Assembly: GCA_033344775.1 (NCBI GenBank)
Contig: JAWPMT010000004.1
Coordinates: 1,922,001 to 1,986,000 of the forward strand
From: Cytophagales bacterium
GTDB lineage: Bacteria > Bacteroidota > Bacteroidia > Cytophagales > Cyclobacteriaceae
Direction: 5' to 3'
Length of the DNA: 64,000 nucleotides
Position 1 is the first letter of the stretch; each line of letters starts with the position of its first letter. The notes beneath the pieces are model-generated. The model saw only the letters and a program-made list of their open reading frames with translations, was not told the origin of the DNA and did not search any database. Position numbers and translations under genes: made by a program. Below are positions 1 to 9,276 of this stretch, piece after piece.

Positions 1-78
1 TCCATAGACCAATTGTTTGCCTATTTATCAGCAGTACATCAGAGCAAAGACTTGAAATATTCATTACACCCCTCCTAA
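1..78 (+). CDS. possible 3' end of a CDS truncated by the window edge
   Basis: Frame 1 is open from the first base to a TAA at 76-78 and would encode a 25-residue C-terminal tail ending in SLHPS. Frame 3 is also open to about base 89, so the choice of frame is not secure. Nothing is recognisable in so short a piece. It could equally be intergenic DNA. Confidence 0.2.
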   Translation, partial: SIDQLFAYLSAVHQSKDLKYSLHPS

Positions 79-106
79 ACATTCATTAAATATCGTTAAG
101 GGATAT

Positions 107-143
107 AAAAAAAAGAAACCAGCTGCAATTACAGTTGGTTTCT
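107..143 (-). terminator. rho-independent terminator of the small lipoprotein gene
   Basis: A 12-bp stem with one G-U pair (114-125 with 132-143) and a 6-base loop is followed, reading the minus strand, by a run of T (the A-run at 107-114). It lies directly downstream of the small lipoprotein gene at 151-306 and supports that gene being a transcribed unit. Confidence 0.75.
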
Positions 144-150
144 TGGGCTG

Positions 151-306
151 TTAACAACTACCGCTTTTACACTCATCTGGCTCCGAATTTAGAGTAGGTG
201 AGGATTTGTCATCCAGAGGAACTATCTCTGCACCATCATCCACACAACTTGCTAGTGAGACCATCATAAAAGCTACCATTGAAATACGCACAAAAAACTT
301 TCTCAT
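151..306 (-). CDS. small lipoprotein, 51 aa
   Basis: This short reading frame runs from ATG at 304-306 to TAA at 151-153. The product has a basic start (MRKFFVR), a hydrophobic stretch and a lipobox LASC at residues 18-21, followed by only 30 residues rich in D, E and S that end in CKSGSC. It is therefore predicted to be a lipidated envelope protein with a Cys-containing tail. A terminator hairpin follows directly. A longer frame across 236-544 on the same strand has no signal and poor composition and is judged non-coding. The family is not recognised; the lipobox plus terminator are the main support. Confidence 0.6.
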   Translation of the reverse strand: MRKFFVRISMVAFMMVSLASCVDDGAEIVPLDDKSSPTLNSEPDECKSGSC

Positions 307-922
307 TCGTAGGAATTTTTCTTGTGCTTCGAGCTATCGGGTACAGACTTCTTACTCCTTTACCATTGTACCTTGGAGAAGGATGAAGCGACACATACGA
401 AGCTTGGTCGATAGGAAGGATCATTCGAATAAATAGTTCGACACTGAGGTGAAGGGAGCAACCGATTGCGTATAATCGGAAGAGACCAGCTACTGATCTG
501 TTGCCTCGATAAATGTTCATGTCAGGTGTACTAATTATTTTCATGTTCTTTCTTTTCTAAGCGCTGCCCTCCGGATGAGCTGAGCTTGATGCAAGACTAA
601 ATCAACACTTAAGTAGCCTGTGTGACGGTCGACTTACATCGAAAAAAAAATTCAAAACGAAATACAACTCACTGAAAAACAAATACTTAATTGTTTTGTA
701 TCGGTAACTACCGAAACCCAAATGCTGAATTCTTACCAATCACGCCAGGCGCACACAACGGCGCATACCTCCACGGTACTAACCTAACATATCACGAAAT
801 GAATGGTAGATGTCACGAAGAATAATTGCCTGTAGAAGAAGATGGCAGCAACTTCATTCCAGCAATTCACTAATAACTAAAGTGATGGCTAACCATAACA
901 CCTGACTAAAACTAAATGTATC
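307..922. other. intergenic stretch without a recognisable gene
   Basis: Both strands contain only short frames with unconvincing composition. The stretch would carry the upstream regions of the lipoprotein gene (minus) and of the gene at 923 (plus). No tRNA, terminator or clear TAnnTTTG promoter box was seen. Confidence 0.5.
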
Positions 923-2362
923 ATGCTGGTAAATGACGAGTTGTATTTTCATACCTTTTGCAAGCTACTGGAAGCAGTAGTAGCGGCAGGAGGTGTGGAA
1001 GCTCCCGTCGAACACCTTCAGAAAAACCATTTTCACTTTCTTAGTCGCAAGATCAATTCAAAATCGTGTGCTGATTGCAGTATTCAACCTGCCACAATCC
1101 GAGACTATCGCTATATCTATAAACGGGAAAAGAAGTTCTCCGTGAGACAAAATCGCCTTGACCTCATGTGCGATTATCTTGGCTATAATGGCTGGAATGA
1201 CTTTCGATCGAATCATTTTCCAAACGCTGAAAACAAACAGCAATCGAATGAGCAAGTCAGATTACTTATTCTACCCGACAAGAGATTTGGAGCGATTCAG
1301 CATTTCGAAGGTCAAATCGGCGAACTGATTTGTAATCGATACGAAGAATTAAAAGAGGAATTAGGTATTGATGAGTTGGAGATTATCTACCGTGATCACT
1401 TAAAATCCTCACCCGCCGGGATAAAAGGAATCCGGGATTTTGGTAAAGCAAATAAGGCGGACATGGTCATCTGGACTGAATATATCCATGGCATAAAACC
1501 CATGATGAGAGTTCCCTCAATCCTTGTAGATCCCTATCAAAAGGTGTGTAAACGTGAAAAAAAGGCCTATCAGGATGCGGCGGAGCTTATCAACCTGCAC
1601 GAAGGCACTTTTCTTGAAGAATCTGACATTATGCTTTTTCAATTGTTAGCTACCACAGCTCACCAAAAAGTTGAAACCAAGAAAGCCGTTGAATACCTTG
1701 AGAAAATACTTCAGTTAGACCCTGAACATGAAGAATCAATCAACCAATTGGGTATCCTCTTAGACCAGCAAGAAGCATCTGGTCAATCAACGAATCTTGG
1801 GGGGGACAAAACCAATGCAGAAGTAGATGCTGATCCTCAAGAAAAGTCCGGTTCTGACGCGATTCATCATCAAAATCAATTATATCCACCTCATCAGGAT
1901 ACATCAAATACTGATCAAAAGCGGGACCATTTTGCTATGCCGAATCACACAGCGTCCCTGGACAATCACTTACTCATCCTAGAGGGAGATAATCGTGTAC
2001 TGAAGGTAAAAGACCTTGAACCATTAATTCGAAACACCATCATACACGAAGAAGAAACGATTATTTTCCTTACCTCGAAAACAGACATAGCACTATTGTC
2101 ATTGAATGACCGGACGATATTTACATTGAAGACAAGCCAACAAGAAGTCCCAGTAAAAGAAGCATTGGTAAGATTAAATCAATGGCACCAAAACATACCA
2201 AATTTTCCGAAAGGTAGTGATCAGCTCCCACTGTGTTTTCACCCCTCAACTCCTGTAAAACCAACTAAAATAAAACCAGTAGCAAGCGATCTGATTGGCA
2301 TAATCATCCGACCCAATACCGGAAACAAAATGCTACGAACCCGACAACTGAAGGCTTCTTGA
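923..2362 (+). CDS. uncharacterised multidomain protein with TolB-N-like and TPR-like regions
   Basis: The 479-residue protein has no signal peptide or membrane segment and is probably cytoplasmic. Residues 55-99 (TIRDYRYIYKR ... DYLGYNGWNDF) resemble a small helical domain seen at the N-terminus of diverse Bacteroidota proteins, with the recurring YxGYxxWxDF pattern. Residues 112-200 resemble the TolB-N/FlgO-like alpha/beta domain that often accompanies TPR repeats. Residues 225-275 look like one or two TPR helices (AVEYLEKILQLDPEHEESINQLG). A low-complexity Q/H/D linker (about 278-330) leads to a 120-residue C-terminal domain with alternating beta-strand pattern that I do not recognise. The function is unknown; a signalling or regulatory scaffold is a guess from the architecture. 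Confidence 0.7.
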   Translation: MLVNDELYFHTFCKLLEAVVAAGGVEAPVEHLQKNHFHFLSRKINSKSCADCSIQPATIRDYRYIYKREKKFSVRQNRLDLMCDYLGYNGWNDFRSNHFPNAENKQQSNEQVRLLILPDKRFGAIQHFEGQIGELICNRYEELKEELGIDELEIIYRDHLKSSPAGIKGIRDFGKANKADMVIWTEYIHGIKPMMRVPSILVDPYQKVCKREKKAYQDAAELINLHEGTFLEESDIMLFQLLATTAHQKVETKKAVEYLEKILQLDPEHEESINQLGILLDQQEASGQSTNLGGDKTNAEVDADPQEKSGSDAIHHQNQLYPPHQDTSNTDQKRDHFAMPNHTASLDNHLLILEGDNRVLKVKDLEPLIRNTIIHEEETIIFLTSKTDIALLSLNDRTIFTLKTSQQEVPVKEALVRLNQWHQNIPNFPKGSDQLPLCFHPSTPVKPTKIKPVASDLIGIIIRPNTGNKMLRTRQLKAS

Positions 2363-2455
2363 CCTAAGAATATTACGATTGAGTTCACTAACCAACCCCG
2401 GAAGAGCATAGCTGCTAGCTATTCCCTTTCACGAGTTTGCCTTTATCTTCGCATC

Positions 2456-3703
2456 ATGACGGAATCTGCGATCCTAAACCTGCTACTGGCCATTGTAGTA
2501 CTTGACTTTTTATTGGAAAGAGTGTTGGGTTACCTTAATGACAAGAGCTCCAAAGCATCAATTCCATCAGAGCTGTCGGGAGTTTATGATGAGGATCAAT
2601 ATCAAAAATCTCAGGAGTACCAAAGGGTCACAGGCAAATTCGGCAATTTCACTGCTACATTTTCATTCCTTTTGACTTTAAGTGCCTTGTACTTCGGATG
2701 GTTTGGCTGGCTGGATCAAGCCATCATTACATCTGGCACTTCCGATCTATTTTCTACGCTGATATTTTTCGGCATCATATTTATCGGTTCGGATCTCCTT
2801 TCCACACCCTTTTCTATTTACAGCACTTTTGTGATCGAAGAGCGATTTGGCTTCAATAAGACGACCGTCAAAACTTATCTACTAGACAAAATCAAAGGCT
2901 ATGTATTGGCCATCATCATCGGAGGCCTTTTAATATCAGTACTATTGGTGTTGATTGAAATGATGGGAACGAATTTTTGGATCTACTTCTGGATCGTCAT
3001 CACTGTCTTCGTCTTGTTCATAAATGTTTTCTATACATCCTGGATATTACCGTTATTCAATCAGTTAAAACCCATAGAAGAGGGTGAGCTAAAATCTTCG
3101 ATAGAAGCTTTCAGTAAGCAAGTAGGGTTTCCTCTATCCAATATTTTCGTCATGGACGGATCAAAACGCTCCAGTAAAGGCAATGCCTTCTTCTCAGGCC
3201 TTGGTAAACGAAAAAAAGTTGTGCTTTTTGATACCTTAATAGCAAATCACACTACCGAAGAATTGACTGCTGTATTCGCACATGAAGTGGGGCATTATAA
3301 AAAGAAACACATCATTCTCTCAACGATCTTATCCATCCTTCAAATGGGGATCATGCTTTTCCTATTGTCCAGGATGATCTTTACAAATGAGGTAAGCTTA
3401 GCTATGGGAGGTGAAACGTCAACGATCCATCTCAATATGTTGGCGTTCGCGATTCTGTTCAGCCCACTTTCCCGAATATTAGGCATATTCATGAATAAAT
3501 TAAGCAGAAAGAATGAATACGAGGCGGATGAATATGCAGTAAAAAACTATGATAGCACTCCGCTAATTGAAGGGTTGAAAAAAATGAGCAGCGACCATCT
3601 TTCCAACTTGACCCCACATCCGGCATATGTATTTGTGAATTACTCGCACCCCCCACTTTTAGAGCGCGTTCGGGCCATGAAATCTGTTGATCAGCAGGAA
3701 TAA
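2456..3703 (+). CDS. M48 family metallopeptidase, Ste24/CAAX-protease-like
   Basis: This 415-residue integral membrane zinc protease is of the Ste24 type. The zinc site is HEVGH at residues 276-280, with the third ligand in the ExxxD motif at 354-358 (EYEAD). Hydrophobic segments occur near residues 4-22, 63-85, 95-125, 150-195 and 300-325, matching the multi-spanning Ste24 fold, and the length is as expected. Bacterial members degrade or process membrane proteins; a prenylated substrate is not expected in bacteria. The ATG at 2456 follows TATCTTCG, one mismatch from the TAnnTTTG -7 box. It converges with gpsA, separated by 5 bases. Confidence 0.9.
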   Translation: MTESAILNLLLAIVVLDFLLERVLGYLNDKSSKASIPSELSGVYDEDQYQKSQEYQRVTGKFGNFTATFSFLLTLSALYFGWFGWLDQAIITSGTSDLFSTLIFFGIIFIGSDLLSTPFSIYSTFVIEERFGFNKTTVKTYLLDKIKGYVLAIIIGGLLISVLLVLIEMMGTNFWIYFWIVITVFVLFINVFYTSWILPLFNQLKPIEEGELKSSIEAFSKQVGFPLSNIFVMDGSKRSSKGNAFFSGLGKRKKVVLFDTLIANHTTEELTAVFAHEVGHYKKKHIILSTILSILQMGIMLFLLSRMIFTNEVSLAMGGETSTIHLNMLAFAILFSPLSRILGIFMNKLSRKNEYEADEYAVKNYDSTPLIEGLKKMSSDHLSNLTPHPAYVFVNYSHPPLLERVRAMKSVDQQE

Positions 3704-3708
3704 ATTCC

Positions 3709-4758
3709 TCAATCCAAAAAGTCGATCTCTGCCCGAAATGGAAATTTCATCAGATAGGTATGCGCTTCTTCTACTGTGATCTGTCGATGAATGACACGAT
3801 AAAGCGTTTCCGTGATTGGGCAACGGATACCAAATGAATTGGAAAGGTCTCTAATGATATCTATGGTCTTTACACCTTCGGCCACCTCTTCCATTTCTTC
3901 CAGAATCATTTCGATGGTTTTTCCTTCGGCCAATTTTCTACCCACGGTGAAGTTTCGACTCAAATTACTGGAACAAGTGGCCATGAGATCACCCACTCCT
4001 GCCAGCCCTAAGAACGCCTGTGCATTGCCTCCCATGGCTTTACCGATATGGACCATTTCTACCAGGCCGCGACTGATGAATAAAGCTTTGGCATTTTCTC
4101 CCAGTCCCAGTCCCATCACAGAGCCAGCACCCAAAGCAATGATATTCTTTAAGATACCACACAATTCGATGCCAATCAGGTCGCTGCTACCATAAATAAG
4201 AAACCGGTCATTCTTCAGGAGTTTTTGGCCGATTTGCACCACTTCATCAAATTGACTGGCCACCACTGTGGCAGCGGGTTTTCCTTGAGAAATTTCCGAA
4301 GCAAGATTTGGACCTGCAAGACATCCTACTCTTACCACAGAGCTTTCTTGTTGGATCACCTCACTCATGGTGTGAACGTCTTCTCTGCTTACCGGATCTT
4401 CCGAAGATGTAGATTTCCGACTTAGGTCAAAACCTTTCGTTCCATGGATAAGAATATGGTAAGGCCGCAAAAACGGCGAAAGTGTCCGCATCATTTCCCG
4501 AAAGCTTGCAGAAGGAACCACGGGAAAAATCACATCACAAGACGCACCAATTCTACCAATATCGTGGATCACCTCAATATTTGGCCTGAGTGGGTGACCT
4601 GAGCTTTCTCGGGTTTCGTTTAGCAAAGCGGCCTTTTCTGCAGTCCTGGCATGAAGGAGGACTTTATCACTTTTCTCCGCCAATATATTGGCCACGGCAG
4701 ACCCAAAACTACCCGCCCCGATTACTCCAATATGTTTAGATGTGCTTTTCGAGTCCAT
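3709..4758 (-). CDS. gpsA: NAD(P)H-dependent glycerol-3-phosphate dehydrogenase
   Basis: GpsA reduces dihydroxyacetone phosphate to sn-glycerol 3-phosphate, the backbone for phospholipids. The Rossmann motif GVIGAGSFGSAVA is at the N-terminus. The C-terminal domain carries the signature LKNIIALGAGSVMGLG with the expected catalytic Lys, and GENAKALFISRG. An ATG at 4758 (MDSKSTSK) is chosen, giving 349 residues, typical of the family; a start further upstream would add 17 unlikely residues. This start overlaps the 3' end of the acyltransferase gene by 23 bases, so the two are almost certainly translated from one mRNA and supply consecutive steps of glycerolipid synthesis. Confidence 0.95.
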   Translation of the reverse strand: MDSKSTSKHIGVIGAGSFGSAVANILAEKSDKVLLHARTAEKAALLNETRESSGHPLRPNIEVIHDIGRIGASCDVIFPVVPSASFREMMRTLSPFLRPYHILIHGTKGFDLSRKSTSSEDPVSREDVHTMSEVIQQESSVVRVGCLAGPNLASEISQGKPAATVVASQFDEVVQIGQKLLKNDRFLIYGSSDLIGIELCGILKNIIALGAGSVMGLGLGENAKALFISRGLVEMVHIGKAMGGNAQAFLGLAGVGDLMATCSSNLSRNFTVGRKLAEGKTIEMILEEMEEVAEGVKTIDIIRDLSNSFGIRCPITETLYRVIHRQITVEEAHTYLMKFPFRAEIDFLD

Positions 4759-6400
4759 AACCATCGAGACGATTGTGATAGTAATATAAAGTATTTGGAT
4801 CCTGAACAATAATTTTCTCCTTGCGATGAATCACTGGCCTTCTGGCATGATACATCCCTACGTTCTTCAACCCTTCTTTAATGGCCTCATCAGCCTTGTT
4901 TTTCAGGTGATCCGTTATTCCTATTTTACCTTTCTTTTCCAGCTTAAGTATTTGCTTGCGAAGCTTCTTAAAGCACTTCTTAAATTCCTGATAGTCTAAT
5001 TCCAGGTCTTCTTCTGACAACCTCAACACATGGTAAAGGTCAAGCTTTGGGTTTTTCCTTTCCAGCATCTTGAAACTGGTATAAGCTACCAGATGACTCG
5101 CAAACACCTTATTATAGATATGAAATTCTTCAACAATTCGTTTGGCAAGAATCCGTACGTAGGTCTGCTCTCGCTGTTTATCCACGGTCACCTGACCATC
5201 ACTCACAAAATAGTCCTTTGGATAGATCGGGTTCCCATTTTTGTCAAAACTATTGCCTTCATCATCCACGTAATTTCCCAAAATGTCCATACCCCGTCCC
5301 AAACTCACGGATATATTGGAACCTTTGGTGAAGAATTTGAAAAGGAAACTTGCGATTTTGTAGCTTGTAGAAAACTCATCGTTCTCTTCATAGTATCGTT
5401 CCTGACCAGTCCTCTTCAAATGCTCCCGAATCAATGCCGGAGCTTCCAGGGTAAACTGGTAATTGATTACTGTAGGAACGATGAATATTTTTTGGTCTTC
5501 ACCATTGTCTTGCTGATAGAGCATGCGTTGCGCTTCGATACTGGTACCCAACAGACCCAATTTCAATGCTTTTTCTATATGGCCTGAACGAGAACGGGTT
5601 CCACCCGGAAAAAACAAGCTATGGCATCCTCTTTTAATGGCCAGCGTAGAATAGGCACGCAGAGTCTCTAAATAGACCGGGTTTTTTTTGCGGCGATCCA
5701 CTTTGTACGCCCCCAGACTATTCATAAAATAAGCGAGAATCTTGATATTGAACAGGTTGAGTCCCGCACCATAGATGAAAGCTGGCAGCCCTAAAAATTG
5801 TATCACCCAGCCTATCAGAATAGAATCCAGGTTGCTAAAATGAGTAGGGACCATTACTACGGTTCCTTTCTGCGCCAGTTGTCGAATGTGCTCCGGTTCG
5901 CCTTCGATGCGGATTTTATCATCCAGATCAAGCTGCCGGCTAAACAGAGACAAAAAGCCTTTAACTCTCGCAGCATTCAATAATCGGGCAAATCCGAAAG
6001 TAACGAATGTCTTGGCGAACTTGTAATAAGATTTTCTGAAGTTTCCGGCAATCTCGCTACTGTATCGAATGATGATATCACGAAGAATTTGCTGCTCATT
6101 GGTAGCAGAATCTGCTAACCCTTCACTTTCCACTAGTCGATGTTGAATTCCCGACCAGAAGTCTTTTTCATCGGCCGGGTCCACTCGCCATGGATTGGCC
6201 TTCATTCTGAGTTTTTCCCGGTAAACAGTCGTTTCCAGCTCTTCTCGAAGAGATCTGCCTTTTCTAACCTCCAAAAAATTTTCGAAAGATTCATCAGTTA
6301 CCTCACGAATGAACTCGTCCCGGTTCTTGGATAGTTGGTATATCGGCCACTCCCTGGTTTTAGAAATGATCTCGGAGTATCTAACCTTGTTTTTTCGCAT
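4736..6400 (-). CDS. PlsB-like glycerol-3-phosphate / lysophosphatidate acyltransferase
   Basis: The 554-residue protein carries the PlsBC acyltransferase motifs: block I THFSNLDS (H-x4-D catalytic pair) and the phosphate-binding block FFPGGTRSRSG, a PEGTRSR variant. It most likely acylates glycerol 3-phosphate made by the overlapping gpsA product. Extra N- and C-terminal helical regions (C-terminus rich in K/E) make it larger than PlsC, as in PlsB-type enzymes. The ATG at 6398-6400 (MRKNKVRYS) is chosen because a good -7 promoter box lies at 6430-6437; a longer reading from 6463 would begin upstream of that promoter. The exact acyl donor cannot be told from sequence. Confidence 0.85.
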   Translation of the reverse strand: MRKNKVRYSEIISKTREWPIYQLSKNRDEFIREVTDESFENFLEVRKGRSLREELETTVYREKLRMKANPWRVDPADEKDFWSGIQHRLVESEGLADSATNEQQILRDIIIRYSSEIAGNFRKSYYKFAKTFVTFGFARLLNAARVKGFLSLFSRQLDLDDKIRIEGEPEHIRQLAQKGTVVMVPTHFSNLDSILIGWVIQFLGLPAFIYGAGLNLFNIKILAYFMNSLGAYKVDRRKKNPVYLETLRAYSTLAIKRGCHSLFFPGGTRSRSGHIEKALKLGLLGTSIEAQRMLYQQDNGEDQKIFIVPTVINYQFTLEAPALIREHLKRTGQERYYEENDEFSTSYKIASFLFKFFTKGSNISVSLGRGMDILGNYVDDEGNSFDKNGNPIYPKDYFVSDGQVTVDKQREQTYVRILAKRIVEEFHIYNKVFASHLVAYTSFKMLERKNPKLDLYHVLRLSEEDLELDYQEFKKCFKKLRKQILKLEKKGKIGITDHLKNKADEAIKEGLKNVGMYHARRPVIHRKEKIIVQDPNTLYYYHNRLDGYGLEKHI

Positions 6401-6429
6401 GAAAGGGGCTTTGCAGTGAGCTGCGGGTG

Positions 6430-6437
6430 CAAATATA
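6430..6437 (-). promoter_or_regulatory. Bacteroidota -7 box for the plsB-like/gpsA operon
   Basis: The minus strand reads TATATTTG, an exact match to TAnnTTTG, about 30 bases upstream of the chosen ATG at 6400. A weak TGG rather than TTG stands 19 bases further upstream. It fixes the start of the acyltransferase gene. Confidence 0.55.
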
Positions 6438-6643
6438 GAATAATCAAAAATAGATGCCAGCATTACTCAAAAAGAGCGCTCCGAGTAGCAGAACATTCAA
6501 TTTTCACTTAACAAAATCATGACTTATCGTGTCTGAATAGTTAAATAGTTATAAAAACCACAAAACTCACCAAACATGTCTCATGTTTTCCTCAACAGCC
6601 GTGAGGCAATGGATAATATCTGTATTAATATTGTGCGCAAATA

Positions 6644-7618
6644 ATGGCTGTAACGCTCAAGGATATTCAGGCTCCCGTGGCCTCAGAAATGGTCGCTTTC
6701 GAGAAGAAATTCCGAGAGTCGATGAAGACTAATGTCGTCTTGCTTGACAAAATCATGAGCTATATTGTCAAACGCAAGGGAAAACAGATGCGGCCATTGT
6801 TCGTATTTCTGAGCGCAGGCGTTTCAGGTAACATTACCGATACGACCTACAATGGTGCTGCCATGATCGAGTTGCTACATACAGCAACGTTAGTTCATGA
6901 CGATGTGGTGGACGACTCACACTATCGTCGGGGTTTCTTTTCCATTAATGCCCTTTGGAAAAATAAAATAGCCGTACTTGTTGGTGACTTTCTATTCTCA
7001 AAAGGATTTCTTGTCTCGCTGGAAAATGATGATTTTGATCTTTTGAAAATCATTTCTCAGACCATCAAAGAAATGAGTGAAGGAGAACTTCTTCAAATGG
7101 AAAAAGCCAGAAAACTGGACATTACTGAAGAAGTCTACTATGATGTGATCCGGCAAAAAACCGCCAGCCTTATTGCTGCTTGCTGTGCTATCGGTGCCTC
7201 CTCTGCCAAGTCAGATGGAGAAGTGGTCGCCAGAATGAGAGAATTCGGGCTGAATGTTGGTATGGCCTTTCAGATTAAAGACGACTTATTCGATTACGGT
7301 ACTTTCGAAATCGGAAAGCCTACTGGTATCGATATAAAGGAGAAAAAAATGACCCTGCCTTTGATTCATGCACTGAAGCAGGTTGGCAAAGCAGAACGCA
7401 AAAAGGTGATCAATAAGATGAAGAAAAGTGCCAAACAGCCCAAGTTTGTTACTGAGGTCATCGATTTTGTGAAATCACACGGTGGTCTGGAATATGCCAT
7501 CGAAGCGATGGATCGTTATCATCAAAAAGCACAAGAAATCCTTGCTACTTTTCCCGACACCCAATACCGACAGAGTCTGGAGAAGCTTGTACAGTTTACC
7601 ATTGAAAGAACCAAATAA
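6644..7618 (+). CDS. trans-polyprenyl diphosphate synthase
   Basis: This is a class I isoprenoid chain-elongation enzyme of the octaprenyl/heptaprenyl/solanesyl synthase group. It condenses isopentenyl diphosphate onto an allylic primer, probably making the side chain of menaquinone. The first Asp-rich motif is HDDVVDD (D86, D87, D90) and the second KDDLFD (D213, D214, D217); both bind Mg-diphosphate. GKPTGIDIKEKKMTLP follows the second motif as in the family. The length of 324 residues is typical. ATG at 6644 starts just after the motif. Chain length cannot be assigned safely. The FKBP gene follows 32 bases downstream on the same strand. Confidence 0.93.
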   Translation: MAVTLKDIQAPVASEMVAFEKKFRESMKTNVVLLDKIMSYIVKRKGKQMRPLFVFLSAGVSGNITDTTYNGAAMIELLHTATLVHDDVVDDSHYRRGFFSINALWKNKIAVLVGDFLFSKGFLVSLENDDFDLLKIISQTIKEMSEGELLQMEKARKLDITEEVYYDVIRQKTASLIAACCAIGASSAKSDGEVVARMREFGLNVGMAFQIKDDLFDYGTFEIGKPTGIDIKEKKMTLPLIHALKQVGKAERKKVINKMKKSAKQPKFVTEVIDFVKSHGGLEYAIEAMDRYHQKAQEILATFPDTQYRQSLEKLVQFTIERTK

Positions 7619-7650
7619 CCTAATCTTCGCAACCACTTAAACACACAGAT

Positions 7651-8079
7651 ATGCCTACTGCTAAGACTAATGACACGGTAAGAGTTCATTACACCGGAAA
7701 ATTGACGAATGGTGAGCAATTCGATAGCTCCGCTGGTCGTGAACCCCTTGAATTTACGGTTGGTGCCGGACAAATGATTGCCGGATTTGATGCGGCTGTC
7801 AATGGAATGGAATTGAATGAAAAGAAAACAATAAACCTTCCACCGGATCAGGCATACGGTGAAAGAGATGAAAAGTTGTTTTTCCGGGCGGGATTAAACC
7901 AATTCCCTCCTGGCATGAACCCTGAGATCGGTCAAAAAGTGATGGCGACAATAGAAACAGGTCAACAAGTCCCTGCAACAATCATTGAGAAAGATGAGAG
8001 CAGCGTTCTTTTAGATGCCAATCATGAGTTGGCAGGGAAAGAGCTTGTTTTTGAAATTGAACTGGTGGAGATCTTATAG
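7651..8079 (+). CDS. FKBP-type peptidyl-prolyl cis-trans isomerase, SlyD-like
   Basis: This is a 142-residue proline isomerase and folding helper, without signal peptide, hence cytoplasmic. The FKBP core begins VRVHYTGKLTNGEQFDSS and continues EFTVGAGQMIAGFDAAVNGM. The insert-in-flap region (about residues 70-115, NQFPPGMNPEIGQKVMAT) is present as in SlyD. The metal-binding His-rich tail of E. coli SlyD is absent, as in many short SlyD homologues. It lies 32 bases after the polyprenyl synthase gene and may share its transcript. Confidence 0.92.
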   Translation: MPTAKTNDTVRVHYTGKLTNGEQFDSSAGREPLEFTVGAGQMIAGFDAAVNGMELNEKKTINLPPDQAYGERDEKLFFRAGLNQFPPGMNPEIGQKVMATIETGQQVPATIIEKDESSVLLDANHELAGKELVFEIELVEIL

Positions 8080-8139
8080 TCATCTCAGCGGATATTATGC
8101 CTGCTTAACCGTTCAGTAAAGCAGCCGACATTTTTGTGG

Positions 8140-8147
8140 TATCTTTG
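8140..8147 (+). promoter_or_regulatory. Bacteroidota -7 box for the desaturase gene
   Basis: TATCTTTG matches TAnnTTTG exactly and lies 22 bases upstream of the ATG at 8170. An earlier ATG at 8134 would overlap the promoter, so 8170 is taken as the start. No clear TTG was found at the expected -33 position. Confidence 0.55.
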
Positions 8148-8169
8148 TGTTGGAATTAACCAACCAAAA

Positions 8170-9276
8170 ATGTCGTTTCAGTACTTCCGTTACAGCAATG
8201 AGTTGGATCGGGAATTTTCAAAAACCGTCACTGCACGGGTCAATTCCTATTTTGCTGAGCATCATATATCAAAGAATGGTGATTATCGCATGGTTTTCAA
8301 GACCATCATGATGCTAACCGGATTCTTTGGTCCCTATTTATTGATCTTGTTCTTCCCATTTCAAAACCTGGCGAGTTACTATTTGCTTTGGGCTGTAATG
8401 GGTGTTGCGATGGCAGGTATAGGCATGGGCATCATGCACGATTCCATTCATGGCTCCTACGCTAAATCCCCGCTGATCAATAAGCTGCTGGGACTGACAC
8501 TCAATCTGATGGGAGGAAATGCTTATGTCTGGCACATGCAGCATAACGTACTTCACCATACCTATCCCAATATTGATGAGACGGACGATGACATAGACAT
8601 CCCTTTTCTATTGAGAATGTCGCCACACCAGCCAAGACACTGGTTTCACCGCTTTCAGCACTTGTATGTTTGGTTACTTTATGCATTTGCAACAGTTTTT
8701 TGGGTCACTTCGAAGGATTTTGTGATGCTGGACAAATACCGTCAGCGAAACATCCTGAAAGAAAAAAATGAGTACATAAAACGACTGCTGAACATTGCTG
8801 TCTGGAAGGTAGTCTATTTCGGTTATTTACTGGTATTACCCATCTCCATGTTGAGTATTCCATGGTACATCACCCTGTCCATGTTTGTGGTGATGCACAT
8901 TATCGGAGGAATTCTTTTGAGCATTATTTTCCAGCCTGCCCATGTATTTACTGGTTCGGACTTCATTCAGCAAGAAGAGAATAAAATTGAAAGAAGCTGG
9001 CATCTATATCAACTACAGACCACAACCAATTTCAAATTAAACCCATTCCTGACCTGGCTCTCCGGTGGATTAAATTACCAGATAGAACATCATTTGTTCC
9101 CTCACATTTGTCATGTTCATTATCCGGCCATTGCCAGGATTGTGAAGCAAACGGTAAAAGAATTCAACATGCCTTATCACCTACAAAAGAACTTGTGGGG
9201 TGCCTTGTTTTTGCACTATGACATGTTAAGATCTCTGGGGCAAGAAAAATTAGTCCCAAATCAGATCCACTCCTGA
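8170..9276 (+). CDS. membrane fatty acid desaturase (acyl-lipid, front-end type)
   Basis: This di-iron membrane desaturase introduces a double bond into fatty acyl chains. The three histidine boxes are present: HDSIH (from H90), HNVLHH (from H125) and QIEHH (residues 304-308). Q in place of H in box three is typical of delta-6/delta-5 front-end and some sphingolipid enzymes. Paired hydrophobic segments near residues 50-85 and 215-260 match the four-helix topology. Length 368 residues with the ATG at 8170, supported by the -7 box at 8140. The 3' end overlaps the convergent cupin gene by 16 bases. Regiospecificity cannot be assigned. Confidence 0.92.
   Translation: MSFQYFRYSNELDREFSKTVTARVNSYFAEHHISKNGDYRMVFKTIMMLTGFFGPYLLILFFPFQNLASYYLLWAVMGVAMAGIGMGIMHDSIHGSYAKSPLINKLLGLTLNLMGGNAYVWHMQHNVLHHTYPNIDETDDDIDIPFLLRMSPHQPRHWFHRFQHLYVWLLYAFATVFWVTSKDFVMLDKYRQRNILKEKNEYIKRLLNIAVWKVVYFGYLLVLPISMLSIPWYITLSMFVVMHIIGGILLSIIFQPAHVFTGSDFIQQEENKIERSWHLYQLQTTTNFKLNPFLTWLSGGLNYQIEHHLFPHICHVHYPAIARIVKQTVKEFNMPYHLQKNLWGALFLHYDMLRSLGQEKLVPNQIHS

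Noticed and set aside
236-544. 102-codon minus-strand frame as a gene
   Set aside because: It overlaps the small lipoprotein gene in another frame, has no signal or recognisable domain and a composition typical of chance frames.
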